Under the pieces are notes generated by a model. The model did no database searches and had not been told where the DNA came from. It was given only the letters and a program-made list of their open reading frames with translations. A DNA stretch of 64,000 bases from Niastella soli (GTDB taxonomy: Bacteria; Bacteroidota; Bacteroidia; Chitinophagales; Chitinophagaceae). The DNA lies in contig NZ_JAGHKO010000001.1 in the NCBI RefSeq assembly GCF_017742245.1, positions 649,061-713,060 on the forward strand. The letters run 5' to 3'. A program made the position numbers and the translations under genes. Below, one piece after another: positions 51,810 through 60,769 of the stretch. Position 1 is the first letter of the stretch. Every line of letters starts with the position of its first letter.

Positions 51810-52943
51810 CTAATTTTTATGCTCCAGAATGGTATCCGTGGTAAGTGGAACGATCTTGGAGTTTTTCATATCACCGTCGGTAGGCTCCAGTGCTTTGGCA
51901 ACATACAGGCGTGCACGTGGCCGGGTATAATACAGGGCCGCAATGCCAGAAAAGAATACGATCAAAATGGCCAGAATGATCCAGGTACAACCCAGGTTAC
52001 GTCCTGCATAGGCAGCCAGAATGAACAGTATATTTATTGACGCCAGTGTTAGGGTTATAAACCGGTGAGAATAGCCTCTGTCGAGCAACAGGTGATGAAC
52101 GTGATTTCTATCGGGACTAAAAGGAGAACGGCGGTGAAAAGCTCTTATCGCAAACACCCGTAAGGTATCCATTAATGGTATTACCAGTATGGCAACACTA
52201 ATAGCAGGTGATGCAAGAACAGGTATTGCTATATCAGTTTGATTGGCCACGCTGATGAATTTCACCACCAGAATGGCATTCACCAATCCAATAAGCAACG
52301 ATCCCGTATCACCCATGAATATCTTTGCAGGTTGAAAATTGAATATGAGGAAGGCCATTAAACTGCCAGCCAATGAAAAGGCCAGTATCGAATAAGGCAG
52401 CATGTTAACCTGTAAGAAATAAAAACCAAAAACGGTAGACGCCATCAACCCCAATGTACCAGCGAGGCCATCGATGCCATCGATCAAATTAAATGAGTTG
52501 ATGACAACAATAACGGTTAAGTAAGTCAATAACAGGCTGAACATTTCAGGTAATTCATGTATTCCCATAAAGCCATACATGCTTTTTATCTGAATATTGC
52601 CTTTATAAATGATGAGGAAAGCAGCGAGTACCTGGCCAATGAATTTTTTGATCGGTGATATGACAAGGATATCATCTTTCAAGCCCAGGAAAAAGATCAC
52701 AAATGCTGCGGCAAAATAATATTGGAAGTCGAGTGCAGACTGGTAAGGAATGGCGATGAGACATGCCAGCATAAACCCGGCAAATATCCCAAGACCACCC
52801 AAAGAAGGAATAGGGCTTTGGTGCACTTTTCTTTCGTCAGGAATGTCAAATAATTTTTTCTGTTCTGCAACGGTAATAATTACCGGGATAGCTAAAAAGG
52901 TAATTGCAAATGAAATAGCTATTGAGAATAATACATCAAACAT
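51810..52943 (-). CDS. WecA/MraY-family glycosyl-1-phosphate transferase (glycosyltransferase family 4)
   Basis: The start MFDVLFSIAISFAITFL (ATG at 52943) gives 377 aa; the 40 extra upstream residues are not membrane-like and are rejected. About eleven membrane helices surround cytosolic catalytic loops: IPDERKVHQSPIPSLGGLGI, FLGLKDDILVISPIKKFIGQ, NSFNLIDGIDGLAG (catalytic DG-D), FMGDTGSLLIG and RRSPFSPDRNHVHHLLLDRG (HIHH-like motif). The family moves a sugar-1-phosphate from UDP-sugar to undecaprenyl phosphate to start O-antigen, teichoic acid or exopolysaccharide synthesis. The HVHH motif fits WecA/TagO rather than MraY. Confidence 0.9.
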   Translation of the reverse strand: MFDVLFSIAISFAITFLAIPVIITVAEQKKLFDIPDERKVHQSPIPSLGGLGIFAGFMLACLIAIPYQSALDFQYYFAAAFVIFFLGLKDDILVISPIKKFIGQVLAAFLIIYKGNIQIKSMYGFMGIHELPEMFSLLLTYLTVIVVINSFNLIDGIDGLAGTLGLMASTVFGFYFLQVNMLPYSILAFSLAGSLMAFLIFNFQPAKIFMGDTGSLLIGLVNAILVVKFISVANQTDIAIPVLASPAISVAILVIPLMDTLRVFAIRAFHRRSPFSPDRNHVHHLLLDRGYSHRFITLTLASINILFILAAYAGRNLGCTWIILAILIVFFSGIAALYYTRPRARLYVAKALEPTDGDMKNSKIVPLTTDTILEHKN

Positions 52944-53157
52944 CAGCCTGATTTTGAGTCTTGGAATTATAATACGTGCTACCAATCGGGCCGGTTGGGG
53001 CTCACACACAACAAAGCACCGCAAATTACAGCGGATTTTCGGAATTCCAACTATTAATAACACTTACTTTCTATTCAGAATACCGTTTATAAAACGCATT
53101 TTGATATAAAAATATTGGGAAAGTTTAATTTGATTTATGTATACAAAACAATTGCTG

Positions 53158-53165
53158 TAGTTTTG
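53158..53165 (+). promoter_or_regulatory. -7 element TAGTTTTG for the transketolase subunit gene
   Basis: TAGTTTTG matches TAnnTTTG and lies 21 bp before the ATG at 53187. It is inside the longer frame that starts at 53115, which supports the internal start. A TTTG ends 25 nt upstream. Confidence 0.5.
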
Positions 53166-53186
53166 CAACCAAATTTAAATCTTGCT

Positions 53187-54023
53187 ATGCCAGCTTTAAA
53201 GGACATTGCTACACAAATTCGCAGGGATATAGTTCGTATGGTTCATGGTTGTGCCAGTGGGCACCCAGGGGGGTCATTGGGTTGTACAGAATACTTTACC
53301 GCGTTATACTTCAAGGTAATGAAGCATAACCCAAAGTTTGATATGGACGCCCGGAATGAAGATGTTTTCGTTTTATCGAACGGACATATTTCACCAGTAT
53401 TTTATTCCACATTGGCCCGTGCGGGTTATTTCGAAGTAAAAGAACTGGCAACCTTTCGTAAATTAGACTCCCGCTTACAGGGTCACCCTGCTACCCATGA
53501 GCACCTGCCTGGTATTCGCATTGCCTCTGGTTCTCTTGGCCAGGGTATGAGCGTAGGCATAGGCGCTGCTTTGACTAAAAAACTCAATGGCGAGAATACT
53601 ACAGTGTATACACTACATGGCGATGGTGAGCTCGATGAAGGACAGAATTGGGAAGCTATCATGTTTGCAGGCGCTAAAGGTGTAGATAATCTTATTTCAA
53701 CTATTGACTGGAATGGTCAGCAAATTGATGGCCCTACTGATAAAGTAATGAAACTGGGTGACCTGGGTGCTAAATTCGAAGCTTTTGGCTGGGATGTAGT
53801 TCACCTGGATAAAGGAAATGATGTTGATGCTGTAGTTGCCGGTTTGGAAGAAGCCAAAAAACATACAGGCAAAGGCAAACCAGTAGTTGTTTTAATGAGA
53901 ACAGTAATGGGCGCCGGTGTCGACTTCATGGAAGGCCACCACGAATGGCATGGTATTGCCCCCAATGATGAGCAACTGGCTTCCGCCCTTGCTCAATTAC
54001 CTGAAACGCTTGGTGATTATTAA
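53187..54023 (+). CDS. transketolase, N-terminal subunit
   Basis: The 278-aa protein (start MPALKDIATQIRRDI) carries only the TPP-binding N-terminal transketolase domain: HGCASGHPGGSLGCTEYF, SNGHISPVFY, LDSRLQGHPATHE, ASGSLGQGMSVGIGAAL, the TPP motif HGDGELDEGQNWEAIMFA with STIDWNGQQIDGP, and VLMRTVMGAGVDFMEGHHEWHG. In split transketolases the C-terminal half is a separate gene usually just downstream. Here a strong terminator follows and the next gene is unrelated. The partner must lie elsewhere. Confidence 0.92.
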   Translation: MPALKDIATQIRRDIVRMVHGCASGHPGGSLGCTEYFTALYFKVMKHNPKFDMDARNEDVFVLSNGHISPVFYSTLARAGYFEVKELATFRKLDSRLQGHPATHEHLPGIRIASGSLGQGMSVGIGAALTKKLNGENTTVYTLHGDGELDEGQNWEAIMFAGAKGVDNLISTIDWNGQQIDGPTDKVMKLGDLGAKFEAFGWDVVHLDKGNDVDAVVAGLEEAKKHTGKGKPVVVLMRTVMGAGVDFMEGHHEWHGIAPNDEQLASALAQLPETLGDY

Positions 54024-54045
54024 TAAGAAGCTTTATTATATAAAA

Positions 54046-54078
54046 AGCCCTCCCGCGCATCGGGAGGGCTTTTTTGTT
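54046..54078. terminator. intrinsic terminator after the transketolase subunit gene
   Basis: AGCCCTCCCG pairs with CGGGAGGGCT (10 bp, CGCAT loop), flanked by A5 on the left and T6 on the right. Confidence 0.9.
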
Positions 54079-54206
54079 CGGTATAGATTCTAATTCACTA
54101 CCTTTATAAGTAGTTAAAATTTATATATGTCCCGCATATACAGTGCGGTTTATATATTCTTGAGTTAAGGCTATCAGTTCTGTAACCCAAACAATACTGA
54201 TGGTGC

Positions 54207-54764
54207 ATGGATTATAATATAAAGATCATAAACAGTAAAACCGGGGATTATGTGCGGGTATACCTGACCTTAGCAGGAGGCCAAATCGACCTGCATCCAT
54301 TACATGGAAAAGATGAGTTAAAAGAAAACGTGGAAGCATGCATGATCCTCGCTGATCACGGTTTTACAATAGAAATGTTACCCTTATTACAGGCAGAAGA
54401 TGCGGATCTAAGAAAAAAATACTTACCAGATGTCTTCGGTAATAAAAATCCTGATGTACGAATAAATGGTCAACTCCTTGGAGACATAAAAACCCCGAAT
54501 AAAGATTTACCGATAAAGAAATCTACAATTAGCAGGGAGATATATCTTGCAGCAAAGCAAAAAGTTGATATCGCTATTCTCAATTTATATGGACGTGATT
54601 ATGCTGTTCAGGATATAAAAAAAGGAATTGTTGGCGCCTTACAACCCGATAGAAATAAAAGCATTTTGATAATATGGGTTATAACCAAAAACCGGAATCT
54701 GTTTACAATTACCAGACAGTGGGTGTTCAATGACTCTATTTACGAAAAACTTGCCCACCTCTAA
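54207..54764 (+). CDS. stand-alone CdiA-CT tRNase-like (BECR fold) protein
   Basis: The 185-aa protein has no signal peptide. Its middle and end resemble the tRNA nuclease domain found at the C-terminus of CdiA toxins and in related Barnase/EndoU/ColicinD-like nucleases. The pattern is PDVRINGQLLGDIKTP (strand plus D-I-K-T-P), ISREIYLAAKQKVDIAILNLYG and a later basic strand DRNKSILIIWVITKN. The N-terminal part (VRVYLTLAGGQIDLHPLHGKDELKENVE) is not recognised. No secretion domain is fused and no immunity-like gene is adjacent on either side. It could be a toxin remnant, a delivered effector or a housekeeping RNase. The call is tentative. Confidence 0.5.
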   Translation: MDYNIKIINSKTGDYVRVYLTLAGGQIDLHPLHGKDELKENVEACMILADHGFTIEMLPLLQAEDADLRKKYLPDVFGNKNPDVRINGQLLGDIKTPNKDLPIKKSTISREIYLAAKQKVDIAILNLYGRDYAVQDIKKGIVGALQPDRNKSILIIWVITKNRNLFTITRQWVFNDSIYEKLAHL

Positions 54765-54772
54765 AAACTGGG

Positions 54773-54803
54773 CGGCCGGTTACCCCATAAGAGTAACCGG
54801 CCG
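54773..54803 (+). terminator. hairpin CGGCCGGTTAC...GTAACCGGCCG
   Basis: An 11-bp perfect stem (54773-54783 with 54793-54803) closes a 9-nt loop 8 bp after the stop of the tRNase-like gene. No T tract follows. The stem uses the CCGGTTAC word of the dispersed repeat family. Confidence 0.55.
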
Positions 54804-54918
54804 TCAGCGGAGGCACCGGGCCGCAACCCTGTGCGTTACAAATATATGAATTTTTACAAATAAGTACCCTTTGATAATACTTTATCCTTAAATCACTTAT
54901 AACTCTAACCCTCAGCGC

Positions 54919-56142
54919 TTAACTCCTCAACTCAATAGGCTGCAGGGCTGCCTTACGCGATGGGAACCAGGAGGCCAGAAAGGCGACCAGTGACACGGTT
55001 AACAATACCAGCAGAAAATCTGTTCCCACCAGTTGTACCGGGTAATAATCAATTAAAAAAGTACCACCCTGAATAGCGATTATTTTGTACTTAACCTGGG
55101 CCCAACAGAATATGATCGCCAATATAACCCCGCCTACACAGCCAATAGTGGCTAACAGCAACCCTTCCGTCAAAAATATCTTTTGTATCAGTTTATTATT
55201 GGCGCCCATCGATTTCAACACCTGTATATCTTTTTGCTTTTCGAGCACCAGCATAGTAAGACTGCCTATCATTGTAAAAGCTGCCACAATAAGCATTAGG
55301 GTAAGTATGCCATAAATAGCCCATTTCTCCAGATTCATGACACTGTACAGACTTTGATTCTGTTCATACTTCGTTTCTACAGAATAGCTTACACCCAAAA
55401 ATTGCTGTATTTCCTTTTGTACGTCTTTTTCATCAGTGCCATTTTGCAGGGCAAGCTCAACCCCGCTGTATTCATCAGGTTTCAGCCCCATCAACCCTTT
55501 CATAAAATCAAGATTGGTGATGGCGTATTTATTATCTATATCCTGCTGAATTAAAAAGGTACCTGAAGTAACGATCTTGGCAGCCTGTACCGACTGATAA
55601 GGATCAGCCGCGTTGAAGTTCATGCCCCGTTTAAAAGCATATACCGAAAGCGGGTAAAGATATTTATCGCTCTCGACGCCCACCGCATTTTCAACCCCAT
55701 TACCAAGTACCAATGAAGGCTCATCTGCACTACCGGTTTGAAAATTACCACGGATCAGCTTCTGGGCCACCCCGCTCACCGATTCATAAGAAGTATCAAC
55801 CCCTTTGAGATTAACGGGCACTACGACATCGCCATTGATCAATAATGTTTTCTCTTCCGCTACCAGGCTATAGGCACGCACGCCTTTTACCCCAGCAATT
55901 TTCTGCAATTGCTGCGGCGTAAGCATAATGGTCTTGCCCGATTTGGCGGAGATCTTTATATCTGGGTAGAACGAGGAATATAACGACTTTACCAGTCCTT
56001 CAAATCCGTTGAACACACTCAGTACTACAATAAAAGCAAACGTAATGCCCATAATGGCAACAATGCTTACCCATGCAATAACATTGATGGCATTGGTACT
56101 CTTTTTTGCTTTAAAATATCGCCAGGCAAAGAGGAAGTTCAA
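54919..56142 (-). CDS. lipoprotein-releasing type ABC transporter permease (LolC/LolE-like)
   Basis: The 407-aa protein has the MacB/FtsX layout: TM1 (about 18-42), a large extracytoplasmic domain (about 45-265), then three helices near the end (about 272-298, 322-345, 370-393). The conserved stretches are NVIAWVSIVAIMGITFAFIVVLSVFNGFE and VLKSMGANNKLIQKIFLTEG. In Bacteroidota such permeases extract lipoproteins for outer-membrane transport, with an ATPase encoded elsewhere. The start is 30 bp downstream of rbfA, so the two are probably one transcript. Confidence 0.85.
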   Translation of the reverse strand: MNFLFAWRYFKAKKSTNAINVIAWVSIVAIMGITFAFIVVLSVFNGFEGLVKSLYSSFYPDIKISAKSGKTIMLTPQQLQKIAGVKGVRAYSLVAEEKTLLINGDVVVPVNLKGVDTSYESVSGVAQKLIRGNFQTGSADEPSLVLGNGVENAVGVESDKYLYPLSVYAFKRGMNFNAADPYQSVQAAKIVTSGTFLIQQDIDNKYAITNLDFMKGLMGLKPDEYSGVELALQNGTDEKDVQKEIQQFLGVSYSVETKYEQNQSLYSVMNLEKWAIYGILTLMLIVAAFTMIGSLTMLVLEKQKDIQVLKSMGANNKLIQKIFLTEGLLLATIGCVGGVILAIIFCWAQVKYKIIAIQGGTFLIDYYPVQLVGTDFLLVLLTVSLVAFLASWFPSRKAALQPIELRS

Positions 56143-56172
56143 TAGTTTGTGTTTTGGATACTGTAATTTGTT

Positions 56173-56547
56173 CTATTGCTGATTCTGATCGTTGTCTGTT
56201 GGATTGATCTTTTTGAACAATTCCTCCATTTTAAATACATGGTCCAGCGTATCATCGAGATAGAACTTCAGCTCGGGCATCCGGCGTAACTGTTTGGCCA
56301 CACGGGCTGTAAGTTCCCTTTTTATTTCCCAGCCTCTTTCCTCGATCTTTTTCAGCGTGCTATCTGCATCCTTAACCTGAAACAAACTCAGGTAGATGCG
56401 GGCTTCCAACAGATCGGGCGTAAGCTTTACGGATGAAATGGAGACCATGCCTCCATCGATCATACTCAGCCCCAATCGCTGAAAAATTAAATTTAATTCT
56501 TCGTTTAGTAAACTTCCCACCTGTTTTTGGCGTTTCCCTTCTTGCAT
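56173..56547 (-). CDS. rbfA: 30S ribosome-binding factor RbfA
   Basis: The 124-aa KH-fold protein shows GKRQKQVGSLLNEELNLIFQ at the N-terminus, VSISSVKLTPDLLEARIYLSLF and the C-terminal KQLRRMPELKFYLDDTLDHVFKMEELF. RbfA assists 16S rRNA 5'-end maturation in the 30S subunit, as does RsgA at 15419. It lies upstream of the permease gene and divergent from the ABC exporter gene. Confidence 0.93.
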   Translation of the reverse strand: MQEGKRQKQVGSLLNEELNLIFQRLGLSMIDGGMVSISSVKLTPDLLEARIYLSLFQVKDADSTLKKIEERGWEIKRELTARVAKQLRRMPELKFYLDDTLDHVFKMEELFKKINPTDNDQNQQ

Positions 56548-56614
56548 TTCCTTAACGGTTTAATAGCCGTAAAATTAGTTACTTTGCACCGTTTACTCAT
56601 TATTTAACTGATTC

Positions 56615-58435
56615 ATGAAGCGATTTTCAAGGATTTTCTTTTATCTCCGGAACCAGAAGGGAAAAATTGGATTATACTTAGTTTTCAACCTGTTATCTAT
56701 TGTTTTCTCCCTGGTATCGATAACCTTGCTGGCTCCTTTTTTAACACTGCTGCTTAACCCGGAAACACCAGCTATGGCCCGGCCCACATGGGTTTTTAGT
56801 TCTGATGGAGTAATGGCCCAATTAAAATACGGCCTCTCCTACCTAAAAATTAACTACGGACCATTAAACGCACTGGCTGTTGTTTGTTTAACCATCATTA
56901 TTACCATCTTATTTAAAAATCTTTTTTTATACCTCTCGTACCGCATGTTGATCCCGCTGCGTAACAGGATCATGACCAATTTTCGCGAAGACCTGTACAA
57001 TAAAATACTGGTGCTACCAGTAAGTTATTTTACCGACCAACGCAAAGGCGATATGATGTCGCGCATGAGTAACGACATGAACGAAATTGAATGGTGCGTT
57101 GTGGGTACACTGGAAGGTTTGATCAAAGACCCGCTGAACATTATTATAGTACTGGCTACGCTTATTTTCTTAAGCCCCAAGTTATCACTGGTAATGCTGG
57201 TGTTGCTGCCGCTTGCCGGGTTTATCCTTGGCAAGGTTAGTAAAAGATTGAAAAGACAATCGGGCGATGCGCAGGAGCAGCAGGGTTTGTTGTTAAGTAT
57301 CCTTGATGAAACCCTGGGTGGCCTGCGGGTGGTAAAAGCCTTCAATGCCGAAAAGCTGATGCGCGACCGTTTTTTTGGCACTAATAATCTGCTGAACAAA
57401 CTACGCATTCAAATGGCGTTCAAGCGTGATCTGGCCTCCCCTATGTCTGAATTCCTGGGTATAATGATCTTCTGCATCATACTGGTGATCGGCGGCTATA
57501 TGGTATTTACCCAAAAGGGAGGATTGACATCCGCAGCCTTTATCACCTACCTCGGCGTATTTTACAATATTATTCAGCCGGCTAAATCCCTCTCCCAGGC
57601 TTTTTATAATATGCGCCGCGGCGCTGCCGCCATTGAGCGTATTGAAGAGGTGTTAAACGCACCTGTTACCGTTAAAGAAGCCGAATCACCTCGTCATCTC
57701 GACAAATTTGAAAAGAACATAGAATTTAAAAATGTAACCTTCAAATATGACGATGTAACCATTCTCGACAACATCAACCTTACTATTGAAAAGGGTAAAA
57801 CGGTTGCCCTGGTAGGTTCATCCGGCGCCGGTAAAAGTACCCTCGCCGACCTGGTACCCCGCTTTCACGATGCCACTATCGGAGAATTGCTGATCGATGG
57901 GGTTAACATAAAAGAATATTCGTTACTGTCGGTGCGTGATCAAATGGGTATTGTAACCCAGGAGCCCATCCTGTTCAACGATACCATTGCCGCCAATATT
58001 TCGCTGGGCAACCCCGTAGCCAATATTGCAGAAATTGAGCAGGCTGCCCAGGTGGCCAATGCCCACGATTTCATCATGAAAAAAGAAGAGAATTATCAAA
58101 CCAATATAGGCGACCGCGGCAGCAAACTAAGTGGGGGCGAACGCCAACGCCTTACCATTGCCCGGGCCGTATTAAAAAACCCGCCCATTCTTATTCTTGA
58201 CGAAGCCACTTCCTCTCTGGATACTGAAAGCGAACGCCTGGTTCAGGATGCCATCAATAAAATGATGGAGAACCGTACCAGCATTGTAATTGCGCATCGG
58301 TTAAGCACCATTCGCCACGCCGATGAAATTATCGTTTTGCAAAAAGGGAAGATCGTGGAACGCGGAACACATGATACCTTAATAAGTCAAAATGGCTTCT
58401 ATAAGAAGTTAGTAGATATGCAGGAAGTGAAGTAG
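56615..58435 (+). CDS. MsbA-like ABC transporter, fused permease-ATPase
   Basis: The 606-aa half-transporter has six membrane helices in the first 330 residues and an ATP-binding domain from about 360. Motifs are GSSGAGKST (Walker A), Q-loop TQEPILFND, signature LSGGERQRLTIARAVL, Walker B ILILDEATSSLD and switch His in VIAHRLSTI. It works as a homodimeric exporter of lipids or drugs. The MsbA call is by similarity of layout, and the substrate is unknown. It is followed by a repeat-type hairpin and the S9 peptidase gene. Confidence 0.92.
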   Translation: MKRFSRIFFYLRNQKGKIGLYLVFNLLSIVFSLVSITLLAPFLTLLLNPETPAMARPTWVFSSDGVMAQLKYGLSYLKINYGPLNALAVVCLTIIITILFKNLFLYLSYRMLIPLRNRIMTNFREDLYNKILVLPVSYFTDQRKGDMMSRMSNDMNEIEWCVVGTLEGLIKDPLNIIIVLATLIFLSPKLSLVMLVLLPLAGFILGKVSKRLKRQSGDAQEQQGLLLSILDETLGGLRVVKAFNAEKLMRDRFFGTNNLLNKLRIQMAFKRDLASPMSEFLGIMIFCIILVIGGYMVFTQKGGLTSAAFITYLGVFYNIIQPAKSLSQAFYNMRRGAAAIERIEEVLNAPVTVKEAESPRHLDKFEKNIEFKNVTFKYDDVTILDNINLTIEKGKTVALVGSSGAGKSTLADLVPRFHDATIGELLIDGVNIKEYSLLSVRDQMGIVTQEPILFNDTIAANISLGNPVANIAEIEQAAQVANAHDFIMKKEENYQTNIGDRGSKLSGGERQRLTIARAVLKNPPILILDEATSSLDTESERLVQDAINKMMENRTSIVIAHRLSTIRHADEIIVLQKGKIVERGTHDTLISQNGFYKKLVDMQEVK

Positions 58436-58448
58436 ACGCCAGTTACCG

Positions 58449-58505
58449 GTTTCCGGTTACCCCGCCCCGCGGAGCGATCGGAAACTGGCAACCGGAAACT
58501 TTTCC
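58449..58505 (+). terminator. repeat-type hairpin with T tail after the ABC exporter gene
   Basis: GTTTCCGGTTACC (58449-58461) pairs with GGCAACCGGAAAC (58487-58499) with one mismatch and is followed by TTTTCCTG. It belongs to the CCGGTTAC family of intergenic elements. Confidence 0.55.
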
Positions 58506-58527
58506 TGATTTTCGGAAACCTCACCTT

Positions 58528-58544
58528 ACCAATTGTCAATTGGT
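58528..58544. promoter_or_regulatory. 17-bp palindrome ACCAATTGTCAATTGGT
   Basis: A perfect inverted repeat (8-bp arms, single central T) lies 78 bp before the ATG of the S9 peptidase gene. It could be a regulator site. No binding protein is evident. Confidence 0.35.
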
Positions 58545-58622
58545 GAAACCATTCAGCCATGAAAACTTCGCCAAATTATCTAAATACCTAATTTTCGAGT
58601 CACAAATATTTAAACATACTAC

Positions 58623-60740
58623 ATGAAAAGGGCTGCTAAAAAGGGCAGGTTGTTGCCATGCCTGCTATTGATTGCTGTTTGTACCCATGCTCAAAAGCAG
58701 AATTACAGTTTCGACCAGATCTTCAAAAACGGTGAAACCAATGTTGTTAAACCATTACCTGTGGTGAAGGGCTGGGCAGACGATACCCATTATTTGCTTA
58801 CGCAGAAAGAGGCCGACGGCCACACTACCACTACCATGGTAGATGTAAAGACCGGGAAATCAGTTCCCTATCCCGATATGGATGTAAGCCAGCTGATGCC
58901 TTCTGTAAACATCTCCGGCGGTATTAACATTACGTTCTCCCCCGATAAAAAATGGGCCGCCTACACCAAAAAAGATAATAACCTGTATTCATACAACGTA
59001 GCCGCTGATAAAGAAACCCAGTTGACTACCGATGGTACTGCCACTATTTTGAATGGTTACTCCAGCTGGGTCTACTATGAAGAGATCCTTGGCCGGGCTA
59101 CCAGGTATAAAGCCTTCTGGTGGAGTAACGACAGCAAACACCTTTGCTTTATGCACTTCGACGAGTCACAGGTGCCGGTATTCCCTATCTATGTAGCAGA
59201 AGGTCAACATGGTTACCTGGAGAACACGCGCTACCCCAAAGCCGGTGATAAAAATCCTGAAGTTAAAATTGGCATCGCAGCTGTTGAAACCAGCAACGTT
59301 ATCTGGGCCGACTTCAACGCCCAGGACGATCAGTATTTCGGCGCGCCGGCCTGGAGCCCCGATGGACAATTATGGGTTCAATGGATGAACCGTAAGCAAA
59401 ACAACCTGAAGTTCTATAGCATCAATCCCACCGATGGTAATAAAAAAGAAGTGTATGACGAAAAGCAATCAACCTGGATAGACCTGGATGAAAGTGAACG
59501 CCTCACTTTTTTGCCTGCCGGTAAAGGTTGTATTGTAAAAAGTGATCGTGATGGCTGGGAAAACCTGTATTATTATGATACTAACGGCCAGTTAAAGAAT
59601 GCTATTACCAATGGCAATTTCTGGGGCACCAGCATTGTAAAGATCGATAACAAAGCAAACGTTGTTTACTTCAGGGCTCGAAAAGAAAACTCAGCCCGGT
59701 TTGATTTTTATAAAGCAGGATTAGATGGAAAAGGACTTACCCGCCTGAGCTTTGGAGATTACAGCCATGACCTTGTTAGCGTTTCACCTAACGGTAGTTA
59801 TTTCATTACCGGGTATTCAAACCTGAACACCCCGCCAGCCCTGGCCCTGGTTGATGCCAAAGGAAAAGTGATCAGAGAAGTGGCCAGCAGCAAGGGAAGC
59901 AGTTTCGATAATTATAACCTGCCCAAAAGTGAGTTGAAATATGTGACCTCCGCCGATGGTTTGTTTGAACTGCCGGTACAGATCACCTACCCCATCAATT
60001 TCGATCCTACAAAAAAATACCCGGTACTCGTCAGCATTTATGGTGGCCCCAATGCCGGTACTGTTTACGACCGCTGGCGACCTGCGGGTTCACCCGCCCA
60101 ATGGTTTGCACAGGAGGGTCTGATACAGGTTGCTTTTGATAACCGCAGCAGCGGACATTTTGGAAAGAAAGGCCTGAATTATATTTTCCGTCAGTTAGGC
60201 AAATATGAGATTGAAGATTTTATGGCCTGCGGCCGTTGGTTAAAACGCCAGCCCTGGGTAGACAGCAGCAAGCTGTGTATTACCGGTGGCAGTTTTGGTG
60301 GTTATATGACCTGTATGGCCCTTACCTATGGCGCCGATGTATTCCCTTATGGCATTGCCAACTCATCGGTTACCGACTGGCAGTTTTATGATACGCATTA
60401 TACCGAACGTTTCATGAACACCCCCCAGGATAACCCCGAAGGCTATAAGAACACCTCGGTTTTAACGTATGCCAATAAATACAAAGGGTTGTTGCGGATT
60501 GTACATGGCACTTCAGACGACAATGTGCATATGCAAAACAGTATGGTTTTCGTTAACAAGCTGGAGGATATGAAAAAGCATTTTGAGTTTATGATGTACC
60601 CTGGTGAGCGCCATAGTTTCGTAGGTGCCAAGAGACTTCACAACAGTTACGAAGCTTATAAATTCTATTATCAGTATTTGCTGGAGAAACCAATGCCGGC
60701 CGCATTCTGGGCGCCGGACAGTATACAAAAGAGCTTCTAG
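58623..60740 (+). CDS. S9 family dipeptidyl peptidase (DPP-IV-like)
   Basis: The 705-aa protein has an N-terminal signal (LLPCLLLIAVCTHAQ), a beta-propeller domain (about 40-440) with the substrate-binding YEEILGR (Glu pair of DPP-IV), and an alpha/beta-hydrolase domain with nucleophile Ser557 in GGSFGG. The charge-relay Asp is at 632-633 (GTSDDNVH) and His664 is in GERHSF. It removes N-terminal dipeptides, usually after proline, in the periplasm. Length fits Bacteroidota DPP-IV. It is preceded by a palindrome and followed by repeat words and a terminator. Confidence 0.93.
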   Translation: MKRAAKKGRLLPCLLLIAVCTHAQKQNYSFDQIFKNGETNVVKPLPVVKGWADDTHYLLTQKEADGHTTTTMVDVKTGKSVPYPDMDVSQLMPSVNISGGINITFSPDKKWAAYTKKDNNLYSYNVAADKETQLTTDGTATILNGYSSWVYYEEILGRATRYKAFWWSNDSKHLCFMHFDESQVPVFPIYVAEGQHGYLENTRYPKAGDKNPEVKIGIAAVETSNVIWADFNAQDDQYFGAPAWSPDGQLWVQWMNRKQNNLKFYSINPTDGNKKEVYDEKQSTWIDLDESERLTFLPAGKGCIVKSDRDGWENLYYYDTNGQLKNAITNGNFWGTSIVKIDNKANVVYFRARKENSARFDFYKAGLDGKGLTRLSFGDYSHDLVSVSPNGSYFITGYSNLNTPPALALVDAKGKVIREVASSKGSSFDNYNLPKSELKYVTSADGLFELPVQITYPINFDPTKKYPVLVSIYGGPNAGTVYDRWRPAGSPAQWFAQEGLIQVAFDNRSSGHFGKKGLNYIFRQLGKYEIEDFMACGRWLKRQPWVDSSKLCITGGSFGGYMTCMALTYGADVFPYGIANSSVTDWQFYDTHYTERFMNTPQDNPEGYKNTSVLTYANKYKGLLRIVHGTSDDNVHMQNSMVFVNKLEDMKKHFEFMMYPGERHSFVGAKRLHNSYEAYKFYYQYLLEKPMPAAFWAPDSIQKSF

Positions 60741-60769
60741 ATATTAGTCAATGCTATCAGGTATAAAAT

